Assembly: GCA_946479505.1 (NCBI GenBank)
Contig: CAMLGC010000022.1
Location: 1-37,407 of the forward strand
DNA: 37,407 bases
Origin: an uncultured Sphingomonadaceae bacterium
GTDB taxonomy: Bacteria > Pseudomonadota > Alphaproteobacteria > Sphingomonadales > Sphingomonadaceae
Direction: 5' to 3'
In this document: positions 25,127 to 32,952 of the stretch, in pieces
Layout of the letters: each line of letters starts with the position of its first letter
Position numbering within the stretch: the first letter of the stretch is position 1
The notes under the pieces: model-generated
Database searches by the model: none
The model's input: only the letters and a program-made list of their open reading frames with translations
What the model was told of the DNA's origin: nothing
Position numbers and translations under genes: made by a program

Positions 25127-25372
25127 GGTCTCTGCGCTCGCAGCCTCCGTCACCCCGGACTTGCTCCGGGGTCCAACGTGCCTCAAACGCCAAGATTCGT
25201 GGAAGGTTGGATACCGGAACCCGTCCGGCACGACGAAGAGATTTGCATCTGCATTGTCCCCGATGCATGGCGCGACCAGACTGACGCGATGGCGCGCCCT
25301 CTTTAGCCGCCGTTAACCCCTTTTCCCTATCCCGCACTGAATTCGTCGGGGAATCAGGAAAAGGGACTTCCC
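25127..25372. other. Spacer with a CCCCGGA hairpin repeat
   Basis: 246 bases between purC and the lipoprotein gene. It contains a sphingomonad-type palindrome: ccccgga (25153-25159), loop cttgc, then tccgggg (25165-25171). No gene is visible. The promoter of the lipoprotein-Slam pair should lie in the right half; the ribosome site AGGAAAAGGGA stands just before 25373. Confidence 0.55.
25153..25171. repeat. Intergenic palindromic repeat (CCCCGGA-CTTGC-TCCGGGG)
   Basis: Seven-base perfect arms around a 5-base loop, followed by gtcca. This exact style of hairpin recurs in intergenic regions of many Sphingomonas genomes. It could act as a bidirectional mRNA end structure for purC. Confidence 0.6.
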
Positions 25373-26509
25373 ATGCGCGGCACGCTCGCATTGCTTTCGC
25401 TTCCGCTCCTGTCGCTCGCTGCATGCGGCGGCGGCGGCTCGGTCAATTCGCTGGGCACGGTCTCGCCGCCTGCAGGAAATGGTGGGGGTTTCGGCGATAC
25501 GCCGACGCCAAGTGGACAAGAGCCCGCGCAATTCCTCGACGTCGCGACCGAGACCACCTTCAATGCCTTGGGTAGCTTCCAATCGATCAAAATTGATAAG
25601 GAAAGCGGCGGCATCTTGTACCAGGGCAATGCGAGCACGCCCGGTGGTCCGAGCGGGACCATCACCTATGACCCGCGAGACGGCGTCTTCGAGTTGGTTC
25701 TCAGCGACTCGAAGGCCGGTTTGTCGCGAAACATTCGCTTCCAGGACCCGGCGCATCGGACCGATTCCGACAACGGCGCACGGCCCATCTACGAAGTGCC
25801 CAACTGGGACGGGTTCAACTATCTCCACGTTGACAACAGCAGTCAAGGAAGCTTCGACAGGGGCGAATTCTTCTACCAGCGTCCAGGAACCACGACCAAA
25901 TACGTCACGCTGGCCGGCTTTGTTTACCGCTTCGAGGACGCCAACACCGACCTCACCGAACACGGCGCGATGGTCTTCGGCAATCCGACCTCCTATCTCC
26001 AGGTGCCGATCAAAGGCAGCGGCCATTACGAAGGCGACTTCATGGCCACGATGACCAACCAGGACTATGACTTGGGCGGTGCGCTCCCGATCTTCCAATG
26101 GATCTCCGGCTCGAGCACCGTGGACGTCGATTTTGGCAACTCGACAGTCGATCTCAACGTTTCGGGAGTGGTCGGGCCAGCCTTTAAGGACGACACGGCC
26201 GTCGGCGATCTGGCGCTGAATATCCCGTCGGGTTCCACCTTCACGGCGGCCGGCACCGCGACGCTCGAGGGTCTGAACGCCGGCTTTGCGGGCGAATTCT
26301 CCTCCGCAAGCTTCAAGACTCCGCAAGAGAATATCTCGATCGACTTCACCTCGGTGAACCCGGATACCAGCGCTGCGGGCGCCAGTTCGATCGATGGTCA
26401 GTTTTACGGCCCCAACGCAGCGGAGCTCGGCGGCAACTTCCGCATCGTCGGCGGCATTCCCGATCAACGCGTCGACATCCACGGCGCGTTCACCGGCGCC
26501 GCCCAGTAA
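25373..26509 (+). CDS. TbpB-like surface lipoprotein (transferrin-binding-protein-like beta-barrel domain)
   Basis: 378 residues. The signal peptide ends in the lipobox SLAAC with lipidated C18, then a Gly-rich flexible anchor (CGGGGS...). The C-terminal part carries the TbpB/factor-H-binding-like barrel motif SIDGQFYGPNAAELGGNFRI, the hallmark of Slam substrates. Upstream are beta-rich segments (GTITYDPRDGVFELVL; YVTLAGFVYRFED; HGAMVFGNPTS). The next gene, 27 bases on, is a Slam translocator, so this lipoprotein is probably its cargo and displayed on the cell surface. The ligand is unknown; an iron or haem source is one possibility by family analogy. Confidence 0.85.
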   Translation: MRGTLALLSLPLLSLAACGGGGSVNSLGTVSPPAGNGGGFGDTPTPSGQEPAQFLDVATETTFNALGSFQSIKIDKESGGILYQGNASTPGGPSGTITYDPRDGVFELVLSDSKAGLSRNIRFQDPAHRTDSDNGARPIYEVPNWDGFNYLHVDNSSQGSFDRGEFFYQRPGTTTKYVTLAGFVYRFEDANTDLTEHGAMVFGNPTSYLQVPIKGSGHYEGDFMATMTNQDYDLGGALPIFQWISGSSTVDVDFGNSTVDLNVSGVVGPAFKDDTAVGDLALNIPSGSTFTAAGTATLEGLNAGFAGEFSSASFKTPQENISIDFTSVNPDTSAAGASSIDGQFYGPNAAELGGNFRIVGGIPDQRVDIHGAFTGAAQ

Positions 26510-26536
26510 TCGCCGAGCCGCTGGGGGGCGCGTTCG

Positions 26537-27895
26537 ATGTGGTGGAATTCGGTCGCCGTCGCGGCAGCGCTGGCGACAGCCAGCGTCGCAGCGCCCGCAG
26601 CCGCGCAGTCAGCGCCCGACTGCAACGACGGCGCCTGCCATATCCGGCTGACCCCGCAGCAGCTCCAGGCCGCTGCCGAGCGGCTGGTGCGCGCGCGGCG
26701 GTTCGACGAGGCCAGGCCGCTCGTCGCCGCTTTGGGCCAGGCGCCCGACTTTCGGATGCAGAGCCGCTTTCTCACCGGTTATATCGCCGCCGAGACCGGG
26801 CATCCGGGCGAGGCCGCAAAGCAGTATCGCGCAATTCTTTCCGACGATCCCGGCCAGACCGGCGTCCGCCTCGCACTTGCCAAGGCGATGCTCGCGCTCC
26901 ACAAGCCCGGCGCGGCCGACCGCCAGTTCGCGATCGCCGAACAGGACGAGGAGCTTCCGCCCGAGGTGCTCCGCACGATCCGCACCGTCCGCGATACGAT
27001 CCGCGCCCAGCGGCCGTGGCAGCTCGACATCAGCGTCGGCCTGGCACCCGATACCAACATCAACAACGCGACCAGCCTCGACACGATCACGGTCAACCTC
27101 GGCAACACGCCGATCCCGATCGAGCTCGACGATCGCGCCCGCGCCAAATCGGGGATCGGCGAGACCGCGCAGGTCTCCGCGCGGCTGCGGCTTCCCGCCG
27201 CCGATCGCCTCACGATCCTCGCCGATGTGGACGGCAACGGCACCAACTATTCGGGCGACGATTTCGACGATTATGTCGCTCAGGCCGCGACCGGCGCCGA
27301 ATATGCGCTCACCGACAAGACCCGCGTCTCGCTCGAAGCCGTCGGCGCGCAGCGCTGGTATGGCGGCGATGCGGTCAGCCGCCAGGTCGGCACGCGCCTC
27401 GGCGCGCAGAAGACGCTCGATGCCAGCCACCGCGTCGGTTTCCAGCTCGATCTACGACGCACCAACGCGCTGTTCGACGATCGCTACAGCGGCTGGCAAG
27501 GCGGGCTCTATGCCACGTACGAGCAGGCGTTGACCCCCACCCTGCTCGTCTCTGCCGGCCCCTTCGTCCGCCGCGACTGGTTGAACGATCCTGCGGTCTC
27601 GAGCACCGAGGCCGGCGCCAATGTCGGGATCGGCGGCGCGATGCCGCTCGGGATCAACTTCGGGCTGCGCGCGGGCGCGTCGCGTGCGGTCTATGATGCG
27701 CCGATGCCCTTCTTCGATGCCGATCCGCGCCGCGATTGGCGCTTCGTCGCGCGCACGACACTCGGCAATCGCAAGATCGAGCTGTTCGGCCTGTCTCCGC
27801 AGATCGGCCTTTCCTGGACGAAGATCGCCTCGTCGGTCAACTTCTACGCCGCCAGCCGCACCCGCTTCGAGTTCACGCTGGTGCGCTATTTCTGA
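26537..27895 (+). CDS. Surface lipoprotein assembly modifier (Slam), type XI secretion translocator
   Basis: Outer-membrane protein that moves lipoproteins to the cell surface. 452 residues with a Sec signal peptide (about 1-23, ending APAAAQS). An N-terminal periplasmic TPR-like helical domain follows (AAERLVRARRFDEARPLVAA; GYIAAETGHPGEAAKQYRAI; LALAKAMLALHKPGAADRQF). The C-terminal barrel is of the DUF560 type (LDISVGLAPDTNINNAT...; VSLEAVGAQRWYGG; VGFQLDLRRTNALFDDRYSG) and ends with an aromatic residue (LVRYF), as outer-membrane barrels do. Size and layout match Slam. It lies directly after its likely substrate and shares a transcript. Confidence 0.88.
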   Translation: MWWNSVAVAAALATASVAAPAAAQSAPDCNDGACHIRLTPQQLQAAAERLVRARRFDEARPLVAALGQAPDFRMQSRFLTGYIAAETGHPGEAAKQYRAILSDDPGQTGVRLALAKAMLALHKPGAADRQFAIAEQDEELPPEVLRTIRTVRDTIRAQRPWQLDISVGLAPDTNINNATSLDTITVNLGNTPIPIELDDRARAKSGIGETAQVSARLRLPAADRLTILADVDGNGTNYSGDDFDDYVAQAATGAEYALTDKTRVSLEAVGAQRWYGGDAVSRQVGTRLGAQKTLDASHRVGFQLDLRRTNALFDDRYSGWQGGLYATYEQALTPTLLVSAGPFVRRDWLNDPAVSSTEAGANVGIGGAMPLGINFGLRAGASRAVYDAPMPFFDADPRRDWRFVARTTLGNRKIELFGLSPQIGLSWTKIASSVNFYAASRTRFEFTLVRYF

Positions 27896-27905
27896 AGGGC
27901 CAGGC

Positions 27906-28055
27906 TCAGCCTTTTACTTTGTAGCCGCAGATGATCCCGAAGAGGAAGGACGCGAACAGCGCAAGCTGCATCCGCCCGCCCGGATCCTGCCAGCCGAAAT
28001 ATTTCGCGCCGAATGCGAACAAGGTGATGAACAGGACCATCGCGAGCGGTGCCAT
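27906..28055 (-). CDS. Small membrane protein of unknown function (49 aa)
   Basis: Not recognised. Two hydrophobic helices (APLAMVLFITLFAFGAKYFG and LALFASFLFGIICGY) are joined by a short polar turn (WQDPGGRM), with a Lys-rich end. AAGGAG at ideal spacing precedes the ATG at 28055. Convergent with the Slam gene and divergent from purS. A longer frame to 28100 lacks a ribosome site. Confidence 0.72.
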   Translation of the reverse strand: MAPLAMVLFITLFAFGAKYFGWQDPGGRMQLALFASFLFGIICGYKVKG

Positions 28056-28208
28056 GACCGGCTCCTTTTCGCCCGTCGCACACCCCCGCGCACGACTCAC
28101 GCCGACGAGTATCGCGCATTCTGGTAAACAGGCGATGAAGCTTGCGGATGCGCGCCCGGACCGCCATAGCGGCCGCGTCCCCGCCGCTGTGATTTTTCAG
28201 GATTGCGC

Positions 28209-28439
28209 ATGAAGCTCCGCATCATCGTCACCCTCAAGAACGGCGTGCTCGATCCGCAGGGCAAGGCCATCCACCACGCGCTCGGCAGCCTCGGCTTCAC
28301 CGAGGTCAACGACGTGCGCGCAGGCCGGCTGATCGAGCTCGATGTCGCCGACGGCACATCGGACGAGGCGGTCGACGAGATGTGCCGAAAACTCCTCGCC
28401 AACACCGTGATCGAGAATTATCGGGTGGAGCGCGTGTGA
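28209..28439 (+). CDS. purS: Phosphoribosylformylglycinamidine synthase subunit PurS
   Basis: Small subunit of the three-part FGAM synthase (PurS-PurQ-PurL) that converts FGAR to FGAM in purine synthesis. 76 residues, normal length. Family pattern: [20 protein letters not shown], then [20 protein letters not shown] and [14 protein letters not shown] start at the ATG (28209); an in-frame TTG two codons upstream is unlikely. One base separates the stop from purQ. Confidence 0.96.
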   Translation: MKLRIIVTLKNGVLDPQGKAIHHALGSLGFTEVNDVRAGRLIELDVADGTSDEAVDEMCRKLLANTVIENYRVERV

Positions 28440-28440
28440 G

Positions 28441-29109
28441 ATGAAGACCGCGGTCATCGTGTTCCCGGGCTCGAACTGCGATCGCGACATCGCGGTCGCG
28501 CTCGAAAGCGTCACCGGCGTCGCGCCCACGATGGTGTGGCACGGCGAAACCGAGCTGCCACCCGGCCTCGGCGTGATCGCGCTTCCTGGGGGCTTCTCCT
28601 ACGGCGATTACCTGCGCTGCGGCGCGATCGCGGCGCGCTCGCCGATCGTCCGCGCGGTCGTCGAGGCGGCCGAGCGCGGCACCCCGGTGCTCGGCATCTG
28701 CAACGGCTTCCAGGTGCTCACCGAAACCGGGCTGCTCCCCGGCGCGCTGATGCGCAACGAGGCGCTCGATTTCATCTGCCGCGATGCGCCGCTCACCGTC
28801 GAGAACGCGCAATCGGCGTTCACCGCGCGCTATGTGGCGGGGGAGACGGTCACCTTCCCCGTCGCCCATCACGACGGCAATTATTTCGCCGATGGCGACA
28901 CGCTCGACCGCCTCGAGGGCGAAGGCCGCGTCGCCTTCCGCTACGCCGCCAACCTCAACGGCTCAGCGCGCAACATCGCGGGCGTGCTCAACGCCGCCGG
29001 CAACGTGCTCGGGATGATGCCCCACCCCGAGCGCCGTATCGAGGCAGCGCATGGCGGCACCGACGGCCGCCGCCTGTTCGAAGGGCTGCTCGAGACGGTC
29101 GGCGCCTGA
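28441..29109 (+). CDS. purQ: Phosphoribosylformylglycinamidine synthase subunit PurQ
   Basis: Glutaminase subunit of FGAM synthase, supplying ammonia to PurL. 222 residues of class I glutamine amidotransferase type. The nucleophile is C87 in GICNGFQVL. The N-terminus [15 protein letters not shown] and [15 protein letters not shown] are typical, as is the His/Glu pair in MMPHPERR. Immediately after purS and translated with it. PurL is not in the window. Confidence 0.97.
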   Translation: MKTAVIVFPGSNCDRDIAVALESVTGVAPTMVWHGETELPPGLGVIALPGGFSYGDYLRCGAIAARSPIVRAVVEAAERGTPVLGICNGFQVLTETGLLPGALMRNEALDFICRDAPLTVENAQSAFTARYVAGETVTFPVAHHDGNYFADGDTLDRLEGEGRVAFRYAANLNGSARNIAGVLNAAGNVLGMMPHPERRIEAAHGGTDGRRLFEGLLETVGA

Positions 29110-29249
29110 GGGCTGTCCTACATCTCAATGTTCTGCTGACGTTCCCTCGCGACGCCTTCGCGCTCAAGTGCGATGCACGCGGGCAAATCTGCGTGTGACT
29201 TTTGTTTCACTTTCCGCGCTTTCGAGCGCCCGAACAGTCTCGCCCGCGC

Positions 29250-29978
29250 TCACACCCGCGCCCGGAACGGCGTGAAGTCGGTTCCCTCGTCGAAGACGTC
29301 GACGCCTTCCTTGCGCTTGAGCCAGCCGACGACGGCATAGGTGACGGGCGTCAGCACCACTTCCCAGCCCACCTTGAGCAGCCACTGCGTGACGATCAGC
29401 GTGATCACGAGGCCCGGCGTGAAGCCGATCGCGCCGAGGAAGGCGGCGGGGTAGAAAATCAGGCTGTCGACGCCTTCGCCCACGACCGTCGAGCCGATCG
29501 TGCGCGTCCACAGCCAGCGCCCGCCGGTCCACAGCTTCATCCGCGCGAGCACATAGGAATTGACGAACTCGCCGGCCCAAAAGGCGATCACCGAGGCAAA
29601 GACGATCCGCGGCACCTGTCCGAAGATCACCTCGTAGGCGGCCTGGTTGCCCCAGCTCGGCGCCGCGGGGAGCGCGACGACGACCCATGCCATCACCGCC
29701 ATGAACAGCACCGCGACGAAGCCCGCCCAGATCACGCGGCGCGCACGCGCATAGCCGTAAACCTCGGTCAGCACGTCGCCGATCACATAGGAGATCGGGA
29801 AGAACAATATGCCCGCCCCGAACGGCCGCTCGCCCAGCCAAGGCAGCGTGACCACCGCCACCTTGCCCGCGCCGAGCACGTTCGAGAGCAGCAGGATCGC
29901 GACGAACGCCGCCATCACGAAATCGTAATAGCGGAAATGTGCCGAAGCGAGCGCCCGCGCCTCGACCGCTTTCGGCAT
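29250..29978 (-). CDS. Queuosine precursor transporter (YhhQ/VUT family)
   Basis: Inner-membrane carrier taking up preQ0/preQ1 for queuosine modification of tRNA. 242 residues from the ATG at 29978, preceded by AGGGGG; upstream ATGs at 29996 and 30032 lack this. About six membrane segments (FVMAAFVAILLLSNVLGAG; FFPISYVIGDVLTEVYGYA; WAGFVAVLFMAVMAWVVVAL; FASVIAFWAGEFVNSYVLAR; GLVITLIVTQWLLKVGWEVV; VVGWLKRKEG). The DVLTEVYGY segment is a hallmark of the family. Convergent with purQ. It ends just before a tRNA gene. Confidence 0.9.
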   Translation of the reverse strand: MPKAVEARALASAHFRYYDFVMAAFVAILLLSNVLGAGKVAVVTLPWLGERPFGAGILFFPISYVIGDVLTEVYGYARARRVIWAGFVAVLFMAVMAWVVVALPAAPSWGNQAAYEVIFGQVPRIVFASVIAFWAGEFVNSYVLARMKLWTGGRWLWTRTIGSTVVGEGVDSLIFYPAAFLGAIGFTPGLVITLIVTQWLLKVGWEVVLTPVTYAVVGWLKRKEGVDVFDEGTDFTPFRARV

Positions 29979-30053
29979 ACTGTCCCCCTCGCCCATGCGC
30001 TCTTCTATGATCGCGGTTTCGCGCCCGCGCAATCCGCGCTAATCGGGGCCGAC

Positions 30054-30130
30054 GCGCCCGTAGCTCAGTTGGATAGAGCACGAGCCTTCTAAGCTTGTGG
30101 TCGCTGGTTCGAATCCAGCCGGGCGCGCCA
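30054..30130 (+). tRNA. tRNA-Arg (anticodon TCT)
   Basis: 77 bases forming a full cloverleaf. The 7-bp acceptor stem is gcgcccg (30054-30060) with cgggcgc (30120-30126), then discriminator G and an encoded CCA (30128-30130). The D arm contains gctcagttggatagagc. The anticodon stem cgagc/gcttg (one G-T pair) holds loop cttctaa with anticodon TCT at 30088-30090, reading AGA. The T arm is gctgg-ttcgaat-ccagc. The 3' part lies inside the antisense recombinase gene. Confidence 0.97.
30089..30130. other. Probable attachment-site arm: tRNA 3' half shared with the recombinase 3' end
   Basis: The recombinase reading frame continues antisense through the 3' half of tRNA-Arg and stops at a TAG formed by the anticodon-loop bases 30089-30091. 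Such read-through is what remains when an element integrates at a tRNA 3' end and reconstitutes it. A matching partial copy of this 42-base stretch would mark the other end, outside this window. The exact crossover bases cannot be read here. Confidence 0.55.
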
Positions 30131-31786
30131 TTTCGGTTCAAAGGCACGAACGCCTAGCACCGCCGCCTTTACGCCAGAGGCGGCGGTTAGCGTTCGGATC
30201 AGTTCGCTCCGCAGGCCGCGAATGCGAACCTCTTTCCGGCTGACCACTTCAACCCGCTGGGCGACCGCCCGAACTTGATCGCGGGCGAACGTGCCGTCTC
30301 CGTTGCGCAGCTTCTTGCGCAGGGCGGCCGCGAACGCGCGCAAGCTCTCCGGCGTGATCGCCGGTCCGATCTTCACGATATGGGACATCGCGCGCTCGGC
30401 ATCGCCCTTGGCCTGGTCGCGAGTCGCGGTCAGCTCGGCGATGCGATCTTTTAACGACGGGTCGTTTACGTCGATCACACCGTTCTCGATCGCGTCATAG
30501 AGGCGCTTGAGCTTCGCTTCTGCCTCGGTCGCACGCCGCTCAAGATCGGCGACGTGCTCGCGGCGCTGGTTCACCCATTCGTCGCGGCGTTCGAGGATCT
30601 GATCCATCAGAGCTTCGAGCCGCGCCGGGTCGAGCAGCCGCGCTTCGAGATGGTCGACCACGGCCTCATTGAGCCGATCCATCGGCACGGTGATGCCTGG
30701 GCAGCCGGTCGCGCCCTGCCGCGCCTTCGTCGAGCAGGTGTAATAGCGATACTTCCGCCCGACGCTGCTGGTGCCCGTGCGCAGCGTCATCGCGCCGCCG
30801 CAGCACGCGCAGAAGCAAATGCCGGTGAGCAGCGTCGGGCCGCCCACCGCCATCGGCGCCATCATCTTCGGGCTGCGTGCCTTGAGCGAGCGCTGGACCG
30901 CCTCGAACTCCGCTTCGGAGACGATCGCGGGGACTTCCATAACGGCGTGCTCGCTCTCCGGTTTCGGCGTCCTCGTCTTGTGGTCGCGGGTGTTGAAGCG
31001 ATGTTGGCCGATATAGGTCGTGCGGGTGAGAACCTGATGCACAGCGCCTAAGCCCCAGCGCCCGCCGTCGCGGGTGCGGATGTTGTTTTCGTTGAGCCAG
31101 GTTGCGATCGACTTGAGGCCCATTGGCCCCCGGTCACCGACACCATTCAAAGCCATGCGGTAGATGCGCCGAACCGTCTCGGCCTGGATCGGGTCAATCT
31201 CCAACTTCTTCTTGATCTTCGCGCCGCGCTCCCCGGCCGCAACCACGCGGTAGCCGATCGGCGCACGCGCTCCGTTCCAGAAGCCTTGCCGGGCATTCTC
31301 CTTCATCGCGCGCAGCGTGTGCTTGCCGTTCTCTTTCGACTGATACTCGTCGAACAGCGTCATGATCTGGCGCATCATGATGCTCATCGGATCGTCGCCC
31401 AAATCTTGCGTGATCGAGACGAGCTTCACCCCGTTCTTCGCCAGCTTGCGGACGTAGAACTCGAACTGAAACTGGTCGCGAAAGAACCGCGAGAAGCTGT
31501 GGACGACGATGACGGTGAACGTCGGCGGCTTGGTCATCGCCGCGTCGATCATGGCTTGAAAGGCAGGCCGGCGATCGTCGGTCGCAGTATTGCCGGGTTC
31601 GACGAACTCGGCCGCGACCTCCCAGCCGCGCGACAGGCAATAGCCTTCGATCTGGCGGCGCTGGTCGGGGATCGACAGGTCGCTATCGGCCTGGCGGCCG
31701 GTCGAGACGCGCAGATAGAGCGCCGCGTGGGCGGTCGCCACGACCGGCGCCTCATCCTCATCTCGTCGCAGTACGGTGCTGGTCAT
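30089..31786 (-). CDS. Large serine recombinase (recombinase family protein)
   Basis: 565 residues. The N-terminal resolvase domain (about 20-165) has the nucleophile S28 in LYLRVSTGRQ, the Arg pair in VVHSFSRFFRD and LVSITQDLGDDP. A recombinase domain follows (RAPIGYRVVAAGERG...; LKSIATWLNENN; TYIGQHRFNTRD). Then comes a zinc ribbon (ICFCACCGGAMTLR with a later YYTCSTKARQGATGCPG) and a coiled coil (about 430-490). The last 13 residues (RARLDSNQRPQA) are only the antisense tRNA. A GAGGAG site precedes the ATG. It probably integrated the element to its right, although most tRNA-targeted integrases are of the tyrosine type. Confidence 0.92.
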   Translation of the reverse strand: MTSTVLRRDEDEAPVVATAHAALYLRVSTGRQADSDLSIPDQRRQIEGYCLSRGWEVAAEFVEPGNTATDDRRPAFQAMIDAAMTKPPTFTVIVVHSFSRFFRDQFQFEFYVRKLAKNGVKLVSITQDLGDDPMSIMMRQIMTLFDEYQSKENGKHTLRAMKENARQGFWNGARAPIGYRVVAAGERGAKIKKKLEIDPIQAETVRRIYRMALNGVGDRGPMGLKSIATWLNENNIRTRDGGRWGLGAVHQVLTRTTYIGQHRFNTRDHKTRTPKPESEHAVMEVPAIVSEAEFEAVQRSLKARSPKMMAPMAVGGPTLLTGICFCACCGGAMTLRTGTSSVGRKYRYYTCSTKARQGATGCPGITVPMDRLNEAVVDHLEARLLDPARLEALMDQILERRDEWVNQRREHVADLERRATEAEAKLKRLYDAIENGVIDVNDPSLKDRIAELTATRDQAKGDAERAMSHIVKIGPAITPESLRAFAAALRKKLRNGDGTFARDQVRAVAQRVEVVSRKEVRIRGLRSELIRTLTAASGVKAAVLGVRAFEPKWRARLDSNQRPQA

Positions 31787-31804
31787 GACGCGTCACTCCT
31801 CACT

Positions 31805-32050
31805 TCACGGCAGCGATCCGAACAGCTTGTCGAGCTCTTGCCGCATATGGCCTTCAACCGCGCGCAGCTCGGCGTCCCCGATCGGAACTTGCTCCGGCCA
31901 GTCGTCGGTGACGACGATCGGCCCGTCATTCTCGCGCGACCGGCGCAAAGCCCGGCGCGACGCGGCTCGGTTTGTGTAGTCGTGCAGGTCATCCGGGCAT
32001 TCAGCCCAGCGACGAGGCGTGCGACGGCGGAGTTTGCGAGGAAGGGCCAT
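31805..32050 (-). CDS. Small protein of unknown function upstream of the recombinase (81 aa)
   Basis: Not recognised by name. Its first half is basic (PRKLRRRTPRRWAECPDDLH), and the second half has a negatively charged helix (VTDDWPEQVPIGDAELRAVE; MRQELDKLFGSLP). Small genes of this type often lie just before large serine recombinases in sphingomonads. The stop is 18 bases before the recombinase ATG, so it is an operon partner. A competing frame (31783-32137) looks like a shadow. Confidence 0.6.
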   Translation of the reverse strand: MALPRKLRRRTPRRWAECPDDLHDYTNRAASRRALRRSRENDGPIVVTDDWPEQVPIGDAELRAVEGHMRQELDKLFGSLP

Positions 32051-32132
32051 CCCAACACGCTGGGTCGCGACCGCGCCGCGTGCAAAGCCTCTGTCGCGGC
32101 GTAGCGCAGATAGGGGCGTGCTGCGGCGGGCG

Positions 32133-32216
32133 TCATGCTTCGCCCCAAGGGTTGACTAGCATGATCGCGCAATCGACGAAATCGCGGACGTTACGAGTCG
32201 CCAGCCGCGCGCCGCG
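32133..32216 (-). pseudogene. VapC-like PIN-domain toxin remnant (C-terminal ~27 residues)
   Basis: A short reading frame ending at 32133 encodes (G)ARLATRNVRDFVDCAIM then LVNPWGEA. This closely resembles the last part of VapC/FitB-type PIN toxins (LVTRN..DF...G..L.NPW), including the acidic Asp of RDF. The upstream two-thirds of the domain and any antitoxin gene are missing; the homology breaks off beside the metallopeptidase stop (32236). I read this as a leftover of an older toxin-antitoxin locus cut by rearrangement. Confidence 0.62.
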
Positions 32217-32235
32217 CGGCATCAAGAATGCCCGA

Positions 32236-32952
32236 TCAGAGAAGCTGACGTTCGAGGTCATTCTTCCGACTCCGCCAATCTTGCATCGTCTGAGTCAGCA
32301 GCCCTTGCCAGTTCAAGCCGTGATCTGGGTACAACGCGTGTGCGAGTTCGTGGGCAATTACATAGTCGATAAGGTGAGGTGACGCCTGCACCAGCTCACT
32401 GTTCAACACCAGGTTTCCCTTGGACGTAAAACTTCCCCAACGCTGGGACATGGCTCGAATTATGAGGCGCGGCTTTAATACGCCCAAGCGCAAGAACGGC
32501 GATGCCGTCACTTCTAAGCGCTCTGGAAAAACGCGGTGGCTCTGCAGTCCGTACCAATGTCGAAGCAGCGTCCTTCGATGTACAAAGTTGCTGTTCTCGC
32601 GCACAGCGAGGACGATCCGATCGCCGTCCAAGCGGACATTCGGCGCGCCTTCACCTGTCACTACAAGGCGATACTGCTTTCCAAGAAAACGGTGGGTTTC
32701 ACCGCTTACATATTGGCGGGCTGGAGTTCGGGGACGCCATCTTTCGCATCGAAGCAACTCGCGCTTTATCCAGCCGCCACGCCTTGAAACACGCGCGACG
32801 ATTTCGTCGTCCGTGGCTTGATCCGGTGCGTAGGCAACAACGCTTCCGTCGGGAGAGACGACAATTCGCAGCGTGCGCCGATCCGAACGCTTCACGGAAA
32901 ACGGCAAATCCACCTCACCCCAGCGGGCGATAAGCTCAGCGGATCCTGCCAT
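32236..32952 (-). CDS. M48/YgjP-type zinc metallopeptidase linked to type I restriction
   Basis: 238 residues. The C-terminal half has the zinc motif HELAHALYPDHG (H201, E202, H205), preceded by RAMSQRWGSFTSKGNLVLNS and followed by WQGLLTQTMQDW. This is the YgjP/WLM group, often labelled SprT-like or DUF45. The N-terminal half is a beta-rich domain (VKRSDRRTLRIVVSPDGSVV). The start at 32952 overlaps the hsdR stop by 17 bases; the longer frame to 32997 also lies inside hsdR. This family is frequently encoded next to hsdR. Its role there is not established; processing of a restriction subunit or of a damaged protein-DNA complex are guesses. Confidence 0.85.
   Translation of the reverse strand: MAGSAELIARWGEVDLPFSVKRSDRRTLRIVVSPDGSVVAYAPDQATDDEIVARVSRRGGWIKRELLRCERWRPRTPARQYVSGETHRFLGKQYRLVVTGEGAPNVRLDGDRIVLAVRENSNFVHRRTLLRHWYGLQSHRVFPERLEVTASPFLRLGVLKPRLIIRAMSQRWGSFTSKGNLVLNSELVQASPHLIDYVIAHELAHALYPDHGLNWQGLLTQTMQDWRSRKNDLERQLL

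Noticed and set aside
30089..30130. Functional C-terminal domain RARLDSNQRPQA in the recombinase
   Set aside because: This peptide is the antisense of the tRNA 3' half, a well-known artefactual tail, and not a conserved domain.
31783..32137. Alternative gene overlapping the 81-residue protein
   Set aside because: It begins with an ATGA overlap to the VapC remnant, but its second half is Ser/Arg/Cys-rich shadow of the better frame.
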